This document shows positions 33,334 through 43,897 of a stretch of 64,000 nucleotides of DNA, in pieces. A program made the translations under genes and the position numbers. How positions within the stretch are numbered: the first letter of the stretch is position 1; each line of letters begins with the position of its first letter. The DNA is taken from the NCBI GenBank assembly GCA_038317345.1, contig JBBQBH010000008.1, forward strand, positions 1 through 64,000, given 5' to 3'. Source of the DNA: Mayfieldus sp038317345 (GTDB lineage Bacteria > Actinomycetota > Thermoleophilia > Solirubrobacterales > 70-9). Below the pieces are notes generated by a model. It was not told the DNA's origin and searched no databases. It saw nothing but the letters and a program-made list of their open reading frames with translations.

Positions 33334-34188
33334 ATGGTGGTGATCACCGGCCACTCGGGGGCCGGCAAGTCGGAGGCGATCGCGGCGTTCGAGGACGGCG
33401 GCTACTTCTGCGTCGACAACCTGCCGCCGCGAATGATCGGGTCGCTCGGCGAGCTGTTCCGCCACCAGGGCAGTGGCGTGGAGCGGGCTGCGGTGGTCTC
33501 GGACGTGCGCGGCGGCGACTACTTCGACGACCTGCTGCATGTCCTCGACGACCTCGACGTCGACGGGCTGGCGCCCAAGGTGCTGTTCCTGGAGGCTGAC
33601 GAGCAGACGCTGGTCGACCGCTACAAGGAGACCCGCCGCCGTCACCCGCTGGCGCCAGATGGCCAGGTCGTCGACGGCATCCGCGCCGAGCGCAAGATGC
33701 TGACGCCGCTGCGCGAGCGAGCCGACGTGGTGATGGACACCACCGACCTCAGCGGCGGGGTTCTGCGCCGCCGGATCGCGGAGGAGATGCTGGATGGGGG
33801 CGAGGACCAGCGCATGGCGCTGACCCTGCTCACCTTCGGGTTCAAGAACGGGCCGCCGCGAGAGGCGGATCTGATCCTCGACGTGCGCTTCCTGCCCAAC
33901 CCGCACTACGAAGACGAGCTGCGGCCGCTGACCGGGCTCGACCCAAAGGTGGTCGAGTACGTCGAGTCCGGCACCCAGGCGGGCGAGTTCTACGGGCGGC
34001 TGATGCCGCTGCTCGACTTCCTGATTCCCGCCTACGTGGCGGAGGGAAAGACCCACCTGACGATCGCGATCGGCTGCACCGGCGGCCGTCACCGCTCGAT
34101 CACGGTCGCCGACCGGATCTCGCGCCGCCTGCAGAGTCACAACGACGTGGTGGTGCGGATCAAGAACCGCGACGTCGAACTGGACTAG
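33334..34188 (+). CDS. rapZ: RapZ/YvcJ-family nucleotide-binding protein
   Basis: A 284-residue P-loop protein (MVVITGHSGAGKSEAIAAFE). In enterobacteria the homologue is an RNase E adaptor for small RNA decay; in Gram-positives the role is less clear. It shows VSDVRGGDYFDDLL, RRHPLA, LTFGFKNGPPREADLI and the C-terminal GCTGGRHRSITVADRI. ATG 33334 is chosen because the family starts right before the P-loop and AGGGGGAAAGCAGG precedes it; GTG 33280 and ATG 33301 are alternatives. uvrC-rapZ is a conserved pair, but the usual cofD-like and whiA genes do not follow here. Confidence 0.9.
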   Translation: MVVITGHSGAGKSEAIAAFEDGGYFCVDNLPPRMIGSLGELFRHQGSGVERAAVVSDVRGGDYFDDLLHVLDDLDVDGLAPKVLFLEADEQTLVDRYKETRRRHPLAPDGQVVDGIRAERKMLTPLRERADVVMDTTDLSGGVLRRRIAEEMLDGGEDQRMALTLLTFGFKNGPPREADLILDVRFLPNPHYEDELRPLTGLDPKVVEYVESGTQAGEFYGRLMPLLDFLIPAYVAEGKTHLTIAIGCTGGRHRSITVADRISRRLQSHNDVVVRIKNRDVELD

Positions 34189-34196
34189 TTCGACCC

Positions 34197-34202
34197 TAGA
34201 AT
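34197..34202 (+). promoter_or_regulatory. -10 element (TAGAAT), leaderless-type
   Basis: TAGAAT ends nine bases before ATG 34212. Confidence 0.45.
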
Positions 34203-34211
34203 CGCTTCGCG

Positions 34212-35120
34212 ATGCCCGACGCGGTCATATCTGTTCGCGGCCTGACCAAGAGCTATGGCGACGTTCAGGCGGTTCGAGGGATCGACCTCGAGGTCTCAAA
34301 CGGGGAGATATTCGCCTTCCTGGGGCCGAATGGAGCTGGCAAGACGACCACGGTCGAGATCCTCGAGGGCTTCCGGCGCCGCGATGAAGGCGATGCAATT
34401 GTGCTCGGCGAGGACCCGTCAAAGGCCGATCGCTCATGGCGCGAGCGGGTCGGTTTCGTGCTCCAGCAATCGAAGCCCGACGCCTACCTCACTGTGCGCG
34501 AAGCGCTCAGCCTCTACGCCGGCTACTACACCTCGCCACGGCCGATCGAGGAGACGATCGAGCTGATCGGGCTCGTCGAGTCCGCCGATCAGCGCGCTCA
34601 GAAGCTCTCCGGCGGTCAGCAGCGGCGGCTCGACGTCGGCCTGGCCTTGATCGGCGACCCCGAGCTGCTCTTCCTCGACGAGCCGACCACCGGCTTCGAC
34701 CCCTTGGCGCGGCGCCAGTTCTGGTCCGTGGTCGAGAGCCTCAGCCAGCTTGGCAAGACGATCTTCCTCACCACCCACTACATGGAGGAAGCGCAGCGGC
34801 TCGCCAATCGCGTCGCGATCATCGCCCGCGGCAAGATCGTTGCCGAGGGGGCCCCGGAGGAGATCGTTGATCGCGAGAACGCTCCGGCGACGATCAGTTT
34901 CCGCCTCCCGCCGGGCGCCTCGGCTGCCGAGCTGCCGGGCGAGGCCGCCGGCGCAAGCAGCCAGAACGGCAGTGTCAGCTTTCACAGCGGCGATCCGGTG
35001 CGCACCCTGCACGACCTGACCGAGTGGGCGCTGGCGCGCAACGTCGACCTCGAAGGCCTCGAGGTTCGCCGGCCGACGCTCGAAGACATCTATCTCGAGT
35101 TGACCGGGGGATCGGAATGA
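34212..35120 (+). CDS. ABC-2 exporter ATP-binding protein
   Basis: A 302-residue ATPase of the drug/polysaccharide-export (DrrA-like) class. It has Walker A GPNGAGKTTT, Q-loop VLQQSKPDAYLTV, signature LSGGQQRRLDVGLAL, Walker B LLFLDEPTTGFDP and the switch TTHYMEEAQ. The C-terminal 80 residues are the extra domain found in this class. The stop overlaps the permease ATG (ATGA). The substrate is unknown. Confidence 0.92.
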   Translation: MPDAVISVRGLTKSYGDVQAVRGIDLEVSNGEIFAFLGPNGAGKTTTVEILEGFRRRDEGDAIVLGEDPSKADRSWRERVGFVLQQSKPDAYLTVREALSLYAGYYTSPRPIEETIELIGLVESADQRAQKLSGGQQRRLDVGLALIGDPELLFLDEPTTGFDPLARRQFWSVVESLSQLGKTIFLTTHYMEEAQRLANRVAIIARGKIVAEGAPEEIVDRENAPATISFRLPPGASAAELPGEAAGASSQNGSVSFHSGDPVRTLHDLTEWALARNVDLEGLEVRRPTLEDIYLELTGGSE

Positions 35121-35893
35121 ACGGCGTCTGGCTCGTCCTGCACCAGTTCCGCTATGACCAGAAGTCGTTCTGGCGCAACCCGGCGTCGGTCTTCTTCACC
35201 GTGATGTTCCCGGTGCTGCTGCTGGTCATCTTCGCGCTCGTCTTCAGCGGACAGAACGTGGACATCGCCGGTGGCATCGGCGTCGACGCCTACTACGTGC
35301 CGGCGATCATCACCTTGGCGGTGATCTCGGCCACGATGCAGAGCCTGGCGATGTCGCTGACCATCGCCCGCGAAGATGGGCGGCTGAAGCGGGGGCGGGG
35401 GACACCGATGCCGCCCTGGGTGTTCATCGCCGGCCGGATCGGCAACGCGATCGTGGTTTCGCTGCTGATGTTGGCTCTGCTCGCGGCTATCGGAAAGCTC
35501 GCCTTTGGGGTGCAGATTCCGTGGACCCGCCTGCCGGAGATCGTGGTCACGCTCGCGATCGGCGCCGCCGCCTTCTGCTGCCTCGGTGTCGCGCTGACCG
35601 CCGCGATCCCATCCGCGGATGCCGCCGCTCCGATCGCCAACTTCACACTGCTGCCGCTTTATTTCCTCTCCGGTGTCTTCATTCCCGAGGACCAGATCCC
35701 GAACGGGGTGCTTGATTTCGCCAGCGCGTTTCCGGTCAGGCACTTCTTCGAAGCATTCTTCAGCGTCTATGAGGCCCCCGGGGCTGGTGGCTCCGGAATG
35801 CAGTGGGGTCACCTGGCCGTGGTCGTCGCCTGGGGCGTTGCCGGCCTGATCCTGGCTGTGCGCTACTTCCGCTGGACGCCCAAGGAAGGCTAG
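35117..35893 (+). CDS. ABC-2 type membrane permease
   Basis: A 258-residue permease with six hydrophobic helices, partner of the ATPase before it. The coupling-helix segment SLTIAREDGRLKRGRGTPMP and the FFLSGVFIPEDQIP-like motif near 200 are typical of ABC-2 exporters. Its TAG stop lies within the CTAG that flanks the MITE-like element. Confidence 0.9.
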   Translation: MNGVWLVLHQFRYDQKSFWRNPASVFFTVMFPVLLLVIFALVFSGQNVDIAGGIGVDAYYVPAIITLAVISATMQSLAMSLTIAREDGRLKRGRGTPMPPWVFIAGRIGNAIVVSLLMLALLAAIGKLAFGVQIPWTRLPEIVVTLAIGAAAFCCLGVALTAAIPSADAAAPIANFTLLPLYFLSGVFIPEDQIPNGVLDFASAFPVRHFFEAFFSVYEAPGAGGSGMQWGHLAVVVAWGVAGLILAVRYFRWTPKEG

Positions 35894-36056
35894 TGGGGCC
35901 TCTCACAACGCCTCATCGAAAATGACGGCCCCAGATCACCACCATGCTGCGTCCTCAGTCGCCCGAATAGCGCTGCTATTCGGGCTTCCTGCGTCCTTGC
36001 CTGCTGTCGTCTGGCCCACGTCATTTCCTGGCGAGCGTTATGAGACACCCCACTAG
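35890..36056. mobile_element. MITE-like element with inverted ends and CTAG flanks
   Basis: A 159-base noncoding element (35894-36052) lies between two CTAG copies. Its ends are inverted repeats, TGGGGCCTCTCACAACGC and the reverse complement of GCGTTATGAGACACCCCA (15 of 18 matching). Inner AAATGACG blocks also pair. A central perfect hairpin joins GCCCGAATAGC and GCTATTCGGGC around GCT, at about 35964-35988. No transposase is inside, so movement would need one elsewhere. The left CTAG includes the permease stop codon. Confidence 0.65.
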
Positions 36057-36084
36057 GTGCGCGCCTGATGTCGGGCGGCATGTA

Positions 36085-36090
36085 TAGGTT
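36085..36090 (+). promoter_or_regulatory. -10 element (TAGGTT), leaderless-type
   Basis: TAGGTT ends six bases before GTG 36097. Confidence 0.4.
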
Positions 36091-36096
36091 TGGCGG

Positions 36097-36459
36097 GTGA
36101 TTCACCATGTCGTGCTGGGTGTCTCGGACCTGGAGGGCAGCGGCGCCTTCTACGACGCGCTGCTCGCGCCGCTCGGCTGGCGCCGCCACCTCCAGGACGA
36201 CGGGGTGGTCGGTTGGGGCATCGCGAAGCCGGTTTTCTTCGTCTCCGGGGACGCCGCGACCACCGCGAGCCACGGCCTGGTTTGTTTCTCCGCGCCCGGC
36301 ATCGCCGCCGTCAAGGCCGCCTGGGAGGGCGGGCTGGCGCACGGCGGCAGCGGCATCGACGCGCCCGGCGAGGCGCGCCGAACCGGCTCCGGCTCCTATT
36401 CGGCCTTCATCGCCGATCCCGACGGCCACAGCGTCGAAGTCACAGTCGGCTCGGATTGA
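36097..36459 (+). CDS. VOC-family (glyoxalase/bleomycin-resistance-like) protein
   Basis: A 120-residue single-domain VOC protein. The first repeat opens with IHHVVLGVSDLEGSGAFYDA and the second ends with SAFIADPDGHSVEVTVG. The metal-ligand positions (His3/His4, Glu near the end) are plausible. It probably dimerises to form an active site; the substrate is unknown. Confidence 0.82.
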   Translation: MIHHVVLGVSDLEGSGAFYDALLAPLGWRRHLQDDGVVGWGIAKPVFFVSGDAATTASHGLVCFSAPGIAAVKAAWEGGLAHGGSGIDAPGEARRTGSGSYSAFIADPDGHSVEVTVGSD

Positions 36460-36528
36460 GCACGCGCGGCGGGGCGCCGGCGCCGAATCCATAAGATCAG
36501 AGGGCAAGCCACCCGAGGAGGGAGAGCA

Positions 36529-37554
36529 ATGCCAGTGAAGGTCGGGATCAACGGCTTCGGCCGCATCGGGCGCAACATCTTTCGTGCCGCCCATGCAGCA
36601 GAGGCCGACCTCGAGTTCGTCGCCGTCAACGACATCACCGACCCGGCAATGCTTGCCCACCTGCTCAAGTACGACTCGATTCTGGGTCGGTTCCCCGGCG
36701 AGGTGGAGGCAGCCGATGACGCGATCACAGTCGACGGCAAGCAGATCAAGGTGCTCGCCGAGCGCGATCCGGCGGCGCTTCCCTGGGGCGAGCTCGGCGC
36801 CGATGTGGTGATCGAGTCGACCGGCCTGTTCACCGGTCGCGACGACGCCGCCAAGCACCTCGATGCCGGCGCCAAGAAGGTGATCATCAGCGCGCCCGCC
36901 AAGGACCCAGACGTCACCGTGGCGCTTGGGGTGAATTTCGACCAGGCCTACGACCCCGACCACCACGACGTGATCTCCAACGCCTCCTGCACCACGAACT
37001 GCCTCGCGCCGGTGGCGAAGGTGATCCACGAGGCGGTGGGGATCGAGCGCGGCCTGATGACCACTATTCATGCCTACACGGCGGACCAGCGGCTTCAGGA
37101 CATGCCGCACAAGGACCTGCGGCGCGCCCGCGCGGCGGCGATCAACCTGATCCCGACCACCACCGGAGCGGCGAAGGCAGTCGGCTTGGTCCTGCCGGAT
37201 CTGGACGGCAAGCTGAACGGCTTTGCGATTCGGGCGCCGGTTCCGACCGGCTCAGTGGTCGATTTGGTCTGCAGCGTCGGCAAGGAGACAACCGCGGAGG
37301 AGATCAACGCCGCCGTCCGGGCAGCCGCCGAGGGCCCTCTGGAGGGAATCCTCTCCTACACCGAGGACCCGATCGTCTCCACCGACATCGTCGGCGATCC
37401 GCATTCGTCGATCTTCGACTCCGAACAGACGATGGTGATCGACGGTCGCATGGTCAAGGTCATCGCCTGGTACGACAACGAGTGGGGCTACTCGAACCGC
37501 TGCGTTGAGCTGGCGGCCAAGGTGCTGCAGCCGGTGGCGGCGGGCGCCGGTTGA
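36529..37554 (+). CDS. gap: Glyceraldehyde-3-phosphate dehydrogenase
   Basis: A 341-residue NAD-dependent enzyme of glycolysis. The Rossmann start is VGINGFGRIGRNIFRAA; the catalytic cysteine is in SNASCTTNCLAP and the His in MTTIHAYTADQR. The last part, WYDNEWGYSNRCVEL, is invariant in the family. GAGGAGGGAGAG precedes the ATG. It leads the operon gap-pgk-tpiA-gpmI, whose later genes all overlap the preceding stop. Confidence 0.97.
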   Translation: MPVKVGINGFGRIGRNIFRAAHAAEADLEFVAVNDITDPAMLAHLLKYDSILGRFPGEVEAADDAITVDGKQIKVLAERDPAALPWGELGADVVIESTGLFTGRDDAAKHLDAGAKKVIISAPAKDPDVTVALGVNFDQAYDPDHHDVISNASCTTNCLAPVAKVIHEAVGIERGLMTTIHAYTADQRLQDMPHKDLRRARAAAINLIPTTTGAAKAVGLVLPDLDGKLNGFAIRAPVPTGSVVDLVCSVGKETTAEEINAAVRAAAEGPLEGILSYTEDPIVSTDIVGDPHSSIFDSEQTMVIDGRMVKVIAWYDNEWGYSNRCVELAAKVLQPVAAGAG

Positions 37555-38861
37555 GCGGACGCGCAAGCGAGCATGCGGCCTCGGCGCGCGGGACCTTTAC
37601 GAAGGCGAGCGTGCGCGACGCTGAGCTGGAAGGCAACACAGCGCTGCTGCGGGTCGACTTCAACGTGCCGCTCGAGGACGGCAAGGTCGCAGACGACACC
37701 CGGATTCGCGCCGCGCTGCCGACCATCGAGCTGCTGCGGGAGCGCGGCGCCGCGGCGGTGCTCGTATCCCATCTCGACCGTCCCGACGGGCCCGACCCCA
37801 AGCTTTCGATGCGGCCGGTCGCTGAGCGACTCGCCGACCTGCTCGGGGTCGAGGCGCGTCAGGCGCCCGAAGTGGTCGGCGAGCAGGCCTCGCAAATGGC
37901 CGCCGATCTGGGCCCGGGCGATCTGATGCTGCTCGAGAACAGCCGCTTCGAGCCCGGGGAGAGCAAGAACGACCCGCAGCTCGCGGCCGGGCTCGCCGGG
38001 CTCGCAGACCTCTACGTAAACGACGCTTTCGGCGCCGCCCACCGTGCCCACGCGACCACGGTCGGGGTCGCGCGGCGCCTCCCGGCATACGCCGGCCTGC
38101 TGCTCGAGCGCGAGGTGCGCGAGCTGACCGCAGTGGTCGAGGACCCCGCCCAGCCGCTCGTCGTCGTGCTCGGCGGAGCGAAGGTCAGCGACAAGATCGG
38201 AGTGATCGAGCGCTTCCTGGGCATCGCGGAGGAGATCCTGGTCGGCGGCGCGATGTGCTTCAGCTTCTTTCGTGCCGAAGGCCACCCGACTGGTGACTCG
38301 CTGGTCGAGGAGGAAGGGGTCGAGCTCGCAAGGGACGCGGTGCGCGGGGTCGAGGGCTCCCGCTGCCGGCTGCTGCTGCCGACCGATTTGGTGCTCGCCG
38401 ACCGCTTCGACGCCGACGCGGAGCGCCGCGTATCCGAGTCCGCCGAGGTGCCGGATGGCTGGATGGGGCTCGACATCGGCCCGAACACCGCCCGGCGCTA
38501 TGCGGAGTCGATCGCCGGGGCGGGCACGGTGCTGTGGAACGGGCCCATGGGCGCCTTCGAGCTGGAGCCGTTCGCGGCTGGGACGCGGACCGTCGCCGAA
38601 GCAGTTGCAGGCGCAAGCGGTACCACGGTGGTGGGCGGCGGCGACACCGTCGCGGCGTTGCAGCGCTTCGGGCTCGCCGATCGGGTCGACTGGCTCTCGA
38701 CCGGCGGCGGCGCCTCGCTGGAGCTCTTGGAGGGCAAGCAGTTGCCAGGCGTCGAGGCGTTGATGGATGCCCAGAATGACTCCGCCGCCTCCTCCCAGGG
38801 AGCGTCAGCGACCGGTGATTCGGGCGAAGCCCGAATGCGTCCGGGGGCGGCGGGCAAATGA
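37551..38861 (+). CDS. pgk: Phosphoglycerate kinase
   Basis: A 436-residue kinase (family usually about 400). Substrate motifs are LLRVDFNVPLEDGKVADDTR, SHLDRP and LLENSRFEPGESKND; nucleotide-binding segments are GGAKVSDKIGVIERF and VGGGDTVAAL. TTG 37551 overlaps the gap stop; GTG 37611 would give a more typical N-terminus (VRDAELEGNTALL). The C-terminal 30 residues are an unusual low-complexity tail. Its DNA carries the hairpin ATTCGGGC-GAA-GCCCGAAT near 38818. Confidence 0.95.
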   Translation: MSGRASEHAASARGTFTKASVRDAELEGNTALLRVDFNVPLEDGKVADDTRIRAALPTIELLRERGAAAVLVSHLDRPDGPDPKLSMRPVAERLADLLGVEARQAPEVVGEQASQMAADLGPGDLMLLENSRFEPGESKNDPQLAAGLAGLADLYVNDAFGAAHRAHATTVGVARRLPAYAGLLLEREVRELTAVVEDPAQPLVVVLGGAKVSDKIGVIERFLGIAEEILVGGAMCFSFFRAEGHPTGDSLVEEEGVELARDAVRGVEGSRCRLLLPTDLVLADRFDADAERRVSESAEVPDGWMGLDIGPNTARRYAESIAGAGTVLWNGPMGAFELEPFAAGTRTVAEAVAGASGTTVVGGGDTVAALQRFGLADRVDWLSTGGGASLELLEGKQLPGVEALMDAQNDSAASSQGASATGDSGEARMRPGAAGK

Positions 38862-39609
38862 GCGCACGCACGCCGTATTTGGCGGCCAATTGGAAGATGA
38901 ACAAGACGATCGAGGAGGCCGAGGCCTTCCTAGGCGCCTTCCTGCCCAAGGTCGCGAGCGGCGGGCCCGACATGGTCGTCTGCCCGTCGTTTTTGGCGCT
39001 CAAGTCGACGGTCGAGCACTGCGCCCAGAGCAGCGTCCGGGTGGGGGCCCAGAACATGCATGAGGAGGCCGCCGGCGCCTTCACCGGCGAGGTCTCGGCG
39101 CCGATGCTGCTCGAGGTCGGCGTCGACGCGGTGATCCTCGGCCACTCCGAGCGCCGCCAGTACTTCAACGAGAGCGACGAGGCGCTCGCCCGCAAGGTCC
39201 CGGCGGCGCTCGCCGCGGGGTTGGAGCCGATCCTCTGCGTGGGCGAGACCGAGGCGCAGCGCGACGCCGACGACACCCACGCCGTCCTCTCGCACCAGGT
39301 GTCGATCGACCTCGCCGAGGTGGGGTCGGCGCAGCTCGACTCGGTCGTGATCGCCTACGAGCCGGTGTGGGCGATCGGGACCGGGCGCACGGCGACCCCC
39401 GAGCAGGCGCAGGAGGCGATCCTGTTCATCCGCAACCTGGTGCGCGAACGCGAGCAGGGTGCGGCGGAGCGGATTCGGATCGTCTACGGCGGATCGATGA
39501 AGCCCGAAAACGCCGGCGAGCTGATGGCCGAGGCCGACATCGATGGTGGGCTGATTGGGGGAGCGAGCCTCGACCCCGACGATTTCGCCGCGATAGTCGC
39601 GGCCGCGCA

Positions 39610-39613
<4 letters not shown>
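38858..39613 (+). CDS. tpiA: Triosephosphate isomerase
   Basis: A 251-residue TIM barrel. The substrate Asn/Lys are in AANWKMNKT, the electrophilic His in ILGHSERRQYF, the catalytic Glu in AYEPVWAIGTG, and the phosphate loop in YGGSMKPENAGEL. The ATG overlaps the pgk stop. Confidence 0.96.
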
Positions 39614-41168
<1,555 letters not shown>

Positions 41169-41172
<4 letters not shown>

Positions 41173-41393
41173 GGCTCCAGGCCCTGATCTACGACATCCG
41201 GGCGCGGACGCGGACGCGGCTTGTCGGCCAGGCGTTCGGGTATCTCGAGCCAGCCGCGCAGCGGTGTCCAAAGGACCGCCGCGATCTCGGCCGAGACGAT
41301 CAGACAGATAACGGCCAACAGGAAGCTCCCGAAGATCAGAGCGAGGACAAACCCAACGAGCGTGCAAAGAGCCCATTTGCTGAAGCTGTCCAC
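41169..41393 (-). CDS. Small membrane protein of unknown function
   Basis: A 74-residue protein with two adjacent hydrophobic helices (LCTLVGFVLALIFGSFLLAV and ICLIVSAEIAAVLW) and a Pro/Arg-rich tail. Not recognised. Its stop overlaps the end of gpmI by four bases. The GTG start is on the minus strand and divergent from tgt. Confidence 0.5.
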
Positions 41394-41448
41394 GCGCGGA
41401 ACAGTAGAAGGGGCGCAGGACGTCCCATTGGCGGTGGGGACAGAGCCC

Positions 41449-41454
41449 TAGGGT
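41449..41454 (+). promoter_or_regulatory. -10 element (TAGGGT), leaderless-type
   Basis: TAGGGT ends seven bases before the tgt GTG at 41462. Confidence 0.4.
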
Positions 41455-41461
41455 TCGAGCG

Positions 41462-42706
41462 GTGAGAACGGACCCGGACCGCCTCAGGTTCGAGATAAGC
41501 GCCCGCGACGGGTCCGCCCGCGCGGGCGCGCTGCACACCGCACATGGGCCTGTGCAAACGCCGGCGTTCATCCCGCTGGCGACCAAGGCGACCGTGCGAG
41601 GCCTGGAGTCAGCCGAGGTCGCCGAGCTCGGCTACGAGCTGGTGCTAGGCAACACTTTTCATCTCATGCTCTCGCCGGGGGCCGAGCGCATAGCCGCGCA
41701 CGGCGGGCTGCACGGCTTCATGAGCTGGGAGCGGGCTGTGATCACCGATTCCGGCGGCTTTCAGGTCTTTTCGCTGGCCCACGGCAACGTCGCCGACGAG
41801 ATCAAGGGCACCGGGCGTCGCCCCAGTGAGCAGGGCGCGATCCTCGAGATCGCCGAGGATGGGGTGCGCTTCCGCTCCTACCTCGACGGCTCGGAGCGGT
41901 TCATCTCCCCGGAGATCTCGATGGAGGTTCAGGCGGCGCTCGGGTCCGACATCGCGCTCGCCTTCGACGAGTGCACTCCCTACAACGCCGAACGCGACTA
42001 CACCGCCCGCTCCACCGAGCGCACCCACCGCTGGCTCGATCGCTGCCTCGATTGGCATCGACGACACGGGCTCGCCACCCAGGCGGTGTTCGGGATCGTC
42101 CAAGGAGGGGTGCACGAGGACCTGCGGCGCATTTCAGCCGAGCGGGTCTCGGAGGCACCGGTCGATGGCCTGGCGATTGGCGGCACGCTGGGGCGCGACA
42201 AGGACGAGATGCGAGGCGTACTCGACATGACTCTGCCCGGGCTTCCCCCCGAGGCGCCCAAGCACCTGTTGGGCGTAGGAGAGGTGGACGACTTCATCGC
42301 CGGCGTGCAGCGCGGCATCGATGTCTTCGATTGCGCTGTCCCGACCCGCCTCGCCCGCCACGGCGTCGCGCTGGCGCCCCTACCCGAGCGGCGCTGGCGG
42401 CTCGACCTGCGAAAGCCCGACAACGAGGGCGACGAACGGCCGCTGGTCGACGGCTGTCCCTGCAGAGCCTGCCGGAGCCACGATCGCGATTACCTCAACT
42501 ACCTCTCGCGTTCAGAGGAGCTGACCGCGGTGCGACTGCTGGCCCTCCACAACCTCACCTACATGGAGCGCCTCGCCGCCGGGGCCCGCGACGCGATCGC
42601 GGCGGATCACTTCGCTGCCTACTCGTCCGCCATCCTCGACGGGGCCACCCCCTGGGACGCCGCGCATCAAGCCTCAAGTAACTTGCAACCAGCAACTAGC
42701 GACTAA
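41462..42706 (+). CDS. tgt: tRNA-guanine transglycosylase
   Basis: A 414-residue enzyme exchanging guanine-34 for a queuosine precursor in tRNAs. Active-site parts are AVITDSGGFQVFSL (general acid Asp), FGIVQGGVHEDLR and IDVFDCAVPTRLARHG (nucleophile Asp). The zinc site is CPCRACRSHDRDYLNYL with the distal His in LLALHNLTYM. The last 12 residues (ASSNLQPATSD) are encoded by heptanucleotide repeats and are not part of the family core. Confidence 0.95.
   Translation: MRTDPDRLRFEISARDGSARAGALHTAHGPVQTPAFIPLATKATVRGLESAEVAELGYELVLGNTFHLMLSPGAERIAAHGGLHGFMSWERAVITDSGGFQVFSLAHGNVADEIKGTGRRPSEQGAILEIAEDGVRFRSYLDGSERFISPEISMEVQAALGSDIALAFDECTPYNAERDYTARSTERTHRWLDRCLDWHRRHGLATQAVFGIVQGGVHEDLRRISAERVSEAPVDGLAIGGTLGRDKDEMRGVLDMTLPGLPPEAPKHLLGVGEVDDFIAGVQRGIDVFDCAVPTRLARHGVALAPLPERRWRLDLRKPDNEGDERPLVDGCPCRACRSHDRDYLNYLSRSEELTAVRLLALHNLTYMERLAAGARDAIAADHFAAYSSAILDGATPWDAAHQASSNLQPATSD
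42685..42705 (+). repeat. Heptanucleotide tandem repeat at the end of tgt (3 units)
   Basis: GCAACCA, GCAACTA and GCGACTA run into the tgt stop codon. Related to the repeat before pstC at 13685. Confidence 0.7.
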
Positions 42707-43897
42707 TTACTTCGTGTTGTCCTGGACGTTCTGCTTGATGTCGTCGACGCCCTTCTGAATGCTGTCGAAGGTGAAGTTCTTCAGCTTCACGCCGGTCGAC
42801 TTGCTGGTCAAGGCGACCACCCCGATCGCAACCGCGGCGGCGATCAGAACCAAGACGATCAGCGCCCCGATCCCCCGCATGGTGCGCCGCATCATCGATG
42901 GGCGGCGTGAGGGTGATTGCGGCGCCTGTTCGGCGCGGGCGCGCCGCGGAGGCGGGGCTGAGGGGGCTGGGCGACGCTCACGCTCCATCCGTCGCGTCGC
43001 CGGCTCCTGCTCGAGCCGCCGCGTCGCCAGCTCCTCGTCCAGGGCAAGCGTCACGTCGGTCCCGGCGAGGCCGAGGCGCAACCCCTCGGCAAGCTGGGCG
43101 GCGCTGACGTAGCGGCGCTCAGGGTCGCCTTCCAGCGCCCGCAGCACCGCCGAGGACAGCGTCTCTGACACCTCGTCGTTGTAGGTGCGCGGCGGCAGCG
43201 GCCGTTCGTTCTGCTGGCGGACTGCAAGCTCGGCCAGCGACGCCCCCTCGTAGGGCAGGCGGCCGGTGAGGAACTGGTAGAGCACGACTCCCAGCGCGTA
43301 GACGTCGGAGGCCGGCGTCGCCTCTTCGCCTCGGACCTGCTCAGGGGCGAGGTAGGCGGCGGTCCCGATCACCGATCCCACTTGCGTGATCCGCGTCTGC
43401 TCGGCGGCCCGGGCGATGCCGAAGTCGGTCAGCTTGACGCTCATCTCCCTGCCGTTGCCGGCCGGGCCACCGACGATCATCAGGTTCCCGGGCTTGACGT
43501 CGCGATGGATGATCCCGTGGCGGTGTGCGTAGTCGAGCCCGGCGCATGACTGCACGCCGATCTGAACGGTCTCGGCCGGCTCGACGTGGTCTGCGCGCTG
43601 AAGGATCTGGGCCCCCGACCGCCCCTCCACGTACTCCATGACGATGAAGTGGCGTCCGTCGTCGACACCGGTGTCGTAGACCTGCACGATGTTGGGGTGG
43701 ATCAGCTTCGCCACCGCCAGCGCCTCGCGCCGGAAGCGGGCGACGAAGCGCTCGTCGTCGGAGAGGTGCTCGGCGAGCACCTTGACCGCGACCGTGCGCT
43801 CGAGGATGCGGTCGGTCGCCCGGTAGACGTTCGACATTCCGCCCGAGCCGAGCCGATCCTGGAGCTCGTAGCGATCGGAGAGCAGCGTCTGCGCCAT
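42707..43897 (-). CDS. Membrane serine/threonine protein kinase (Pkn type)
   Basis: A 396-residue Hanks-type kinase. Subdomains are RLGSGGMSNVYRA (ATP loop), TVAVKVLAEHL (Lys), IIHRDVKPGNLMIV, LTDFGIARAAEQ (DFG) and TAAYLAPEQVRGEEATPASD. Residues 280-335 are a basic Pro-rich linker, then one transmembrane helix (MRGIGALIVLVLIAAAVAIG) and a 30-residue outside tail. No PASTA repeats are present, unlike PknB. The start overlaps the stop of the lipoprotein gene, so signal sensing may be shared. Confidence 0.93.
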   Translation of the reverse strand: MAQTLLSDRYELQDRLGSGGMSNVYRATDRILERTVAVKVLAEHLSDDERFVARFRREALAVAKLIHPNIVQVYDTGVDDGRHFIVMEYVEGRSGAQILQRADHVEPAETVQIGVQSCAGLDYAHRHGIIHRDVKPGNLMIVGGPAGNGREMSVKLTDFGIARAAEQTRITQVGSVIGTAAYLAPEQVRGEEATPASDVYALGVVLYQFLTGRLPYEGASLAELAVRQQNERPLPPRTYNDEVSETLSSAVLRALEGDPERRYVSAAQLAEGLRLGLAGTDVTLALDEELATRRLEQEPATRRMERERRPAPSAPPPRRARAEQAPQSPSRRPSMMRRTMRGIGALIVLVLIAAAVAIGVVALTSKSTGVKLKNFTFDSIQKGVDDIKQNVQDNTK

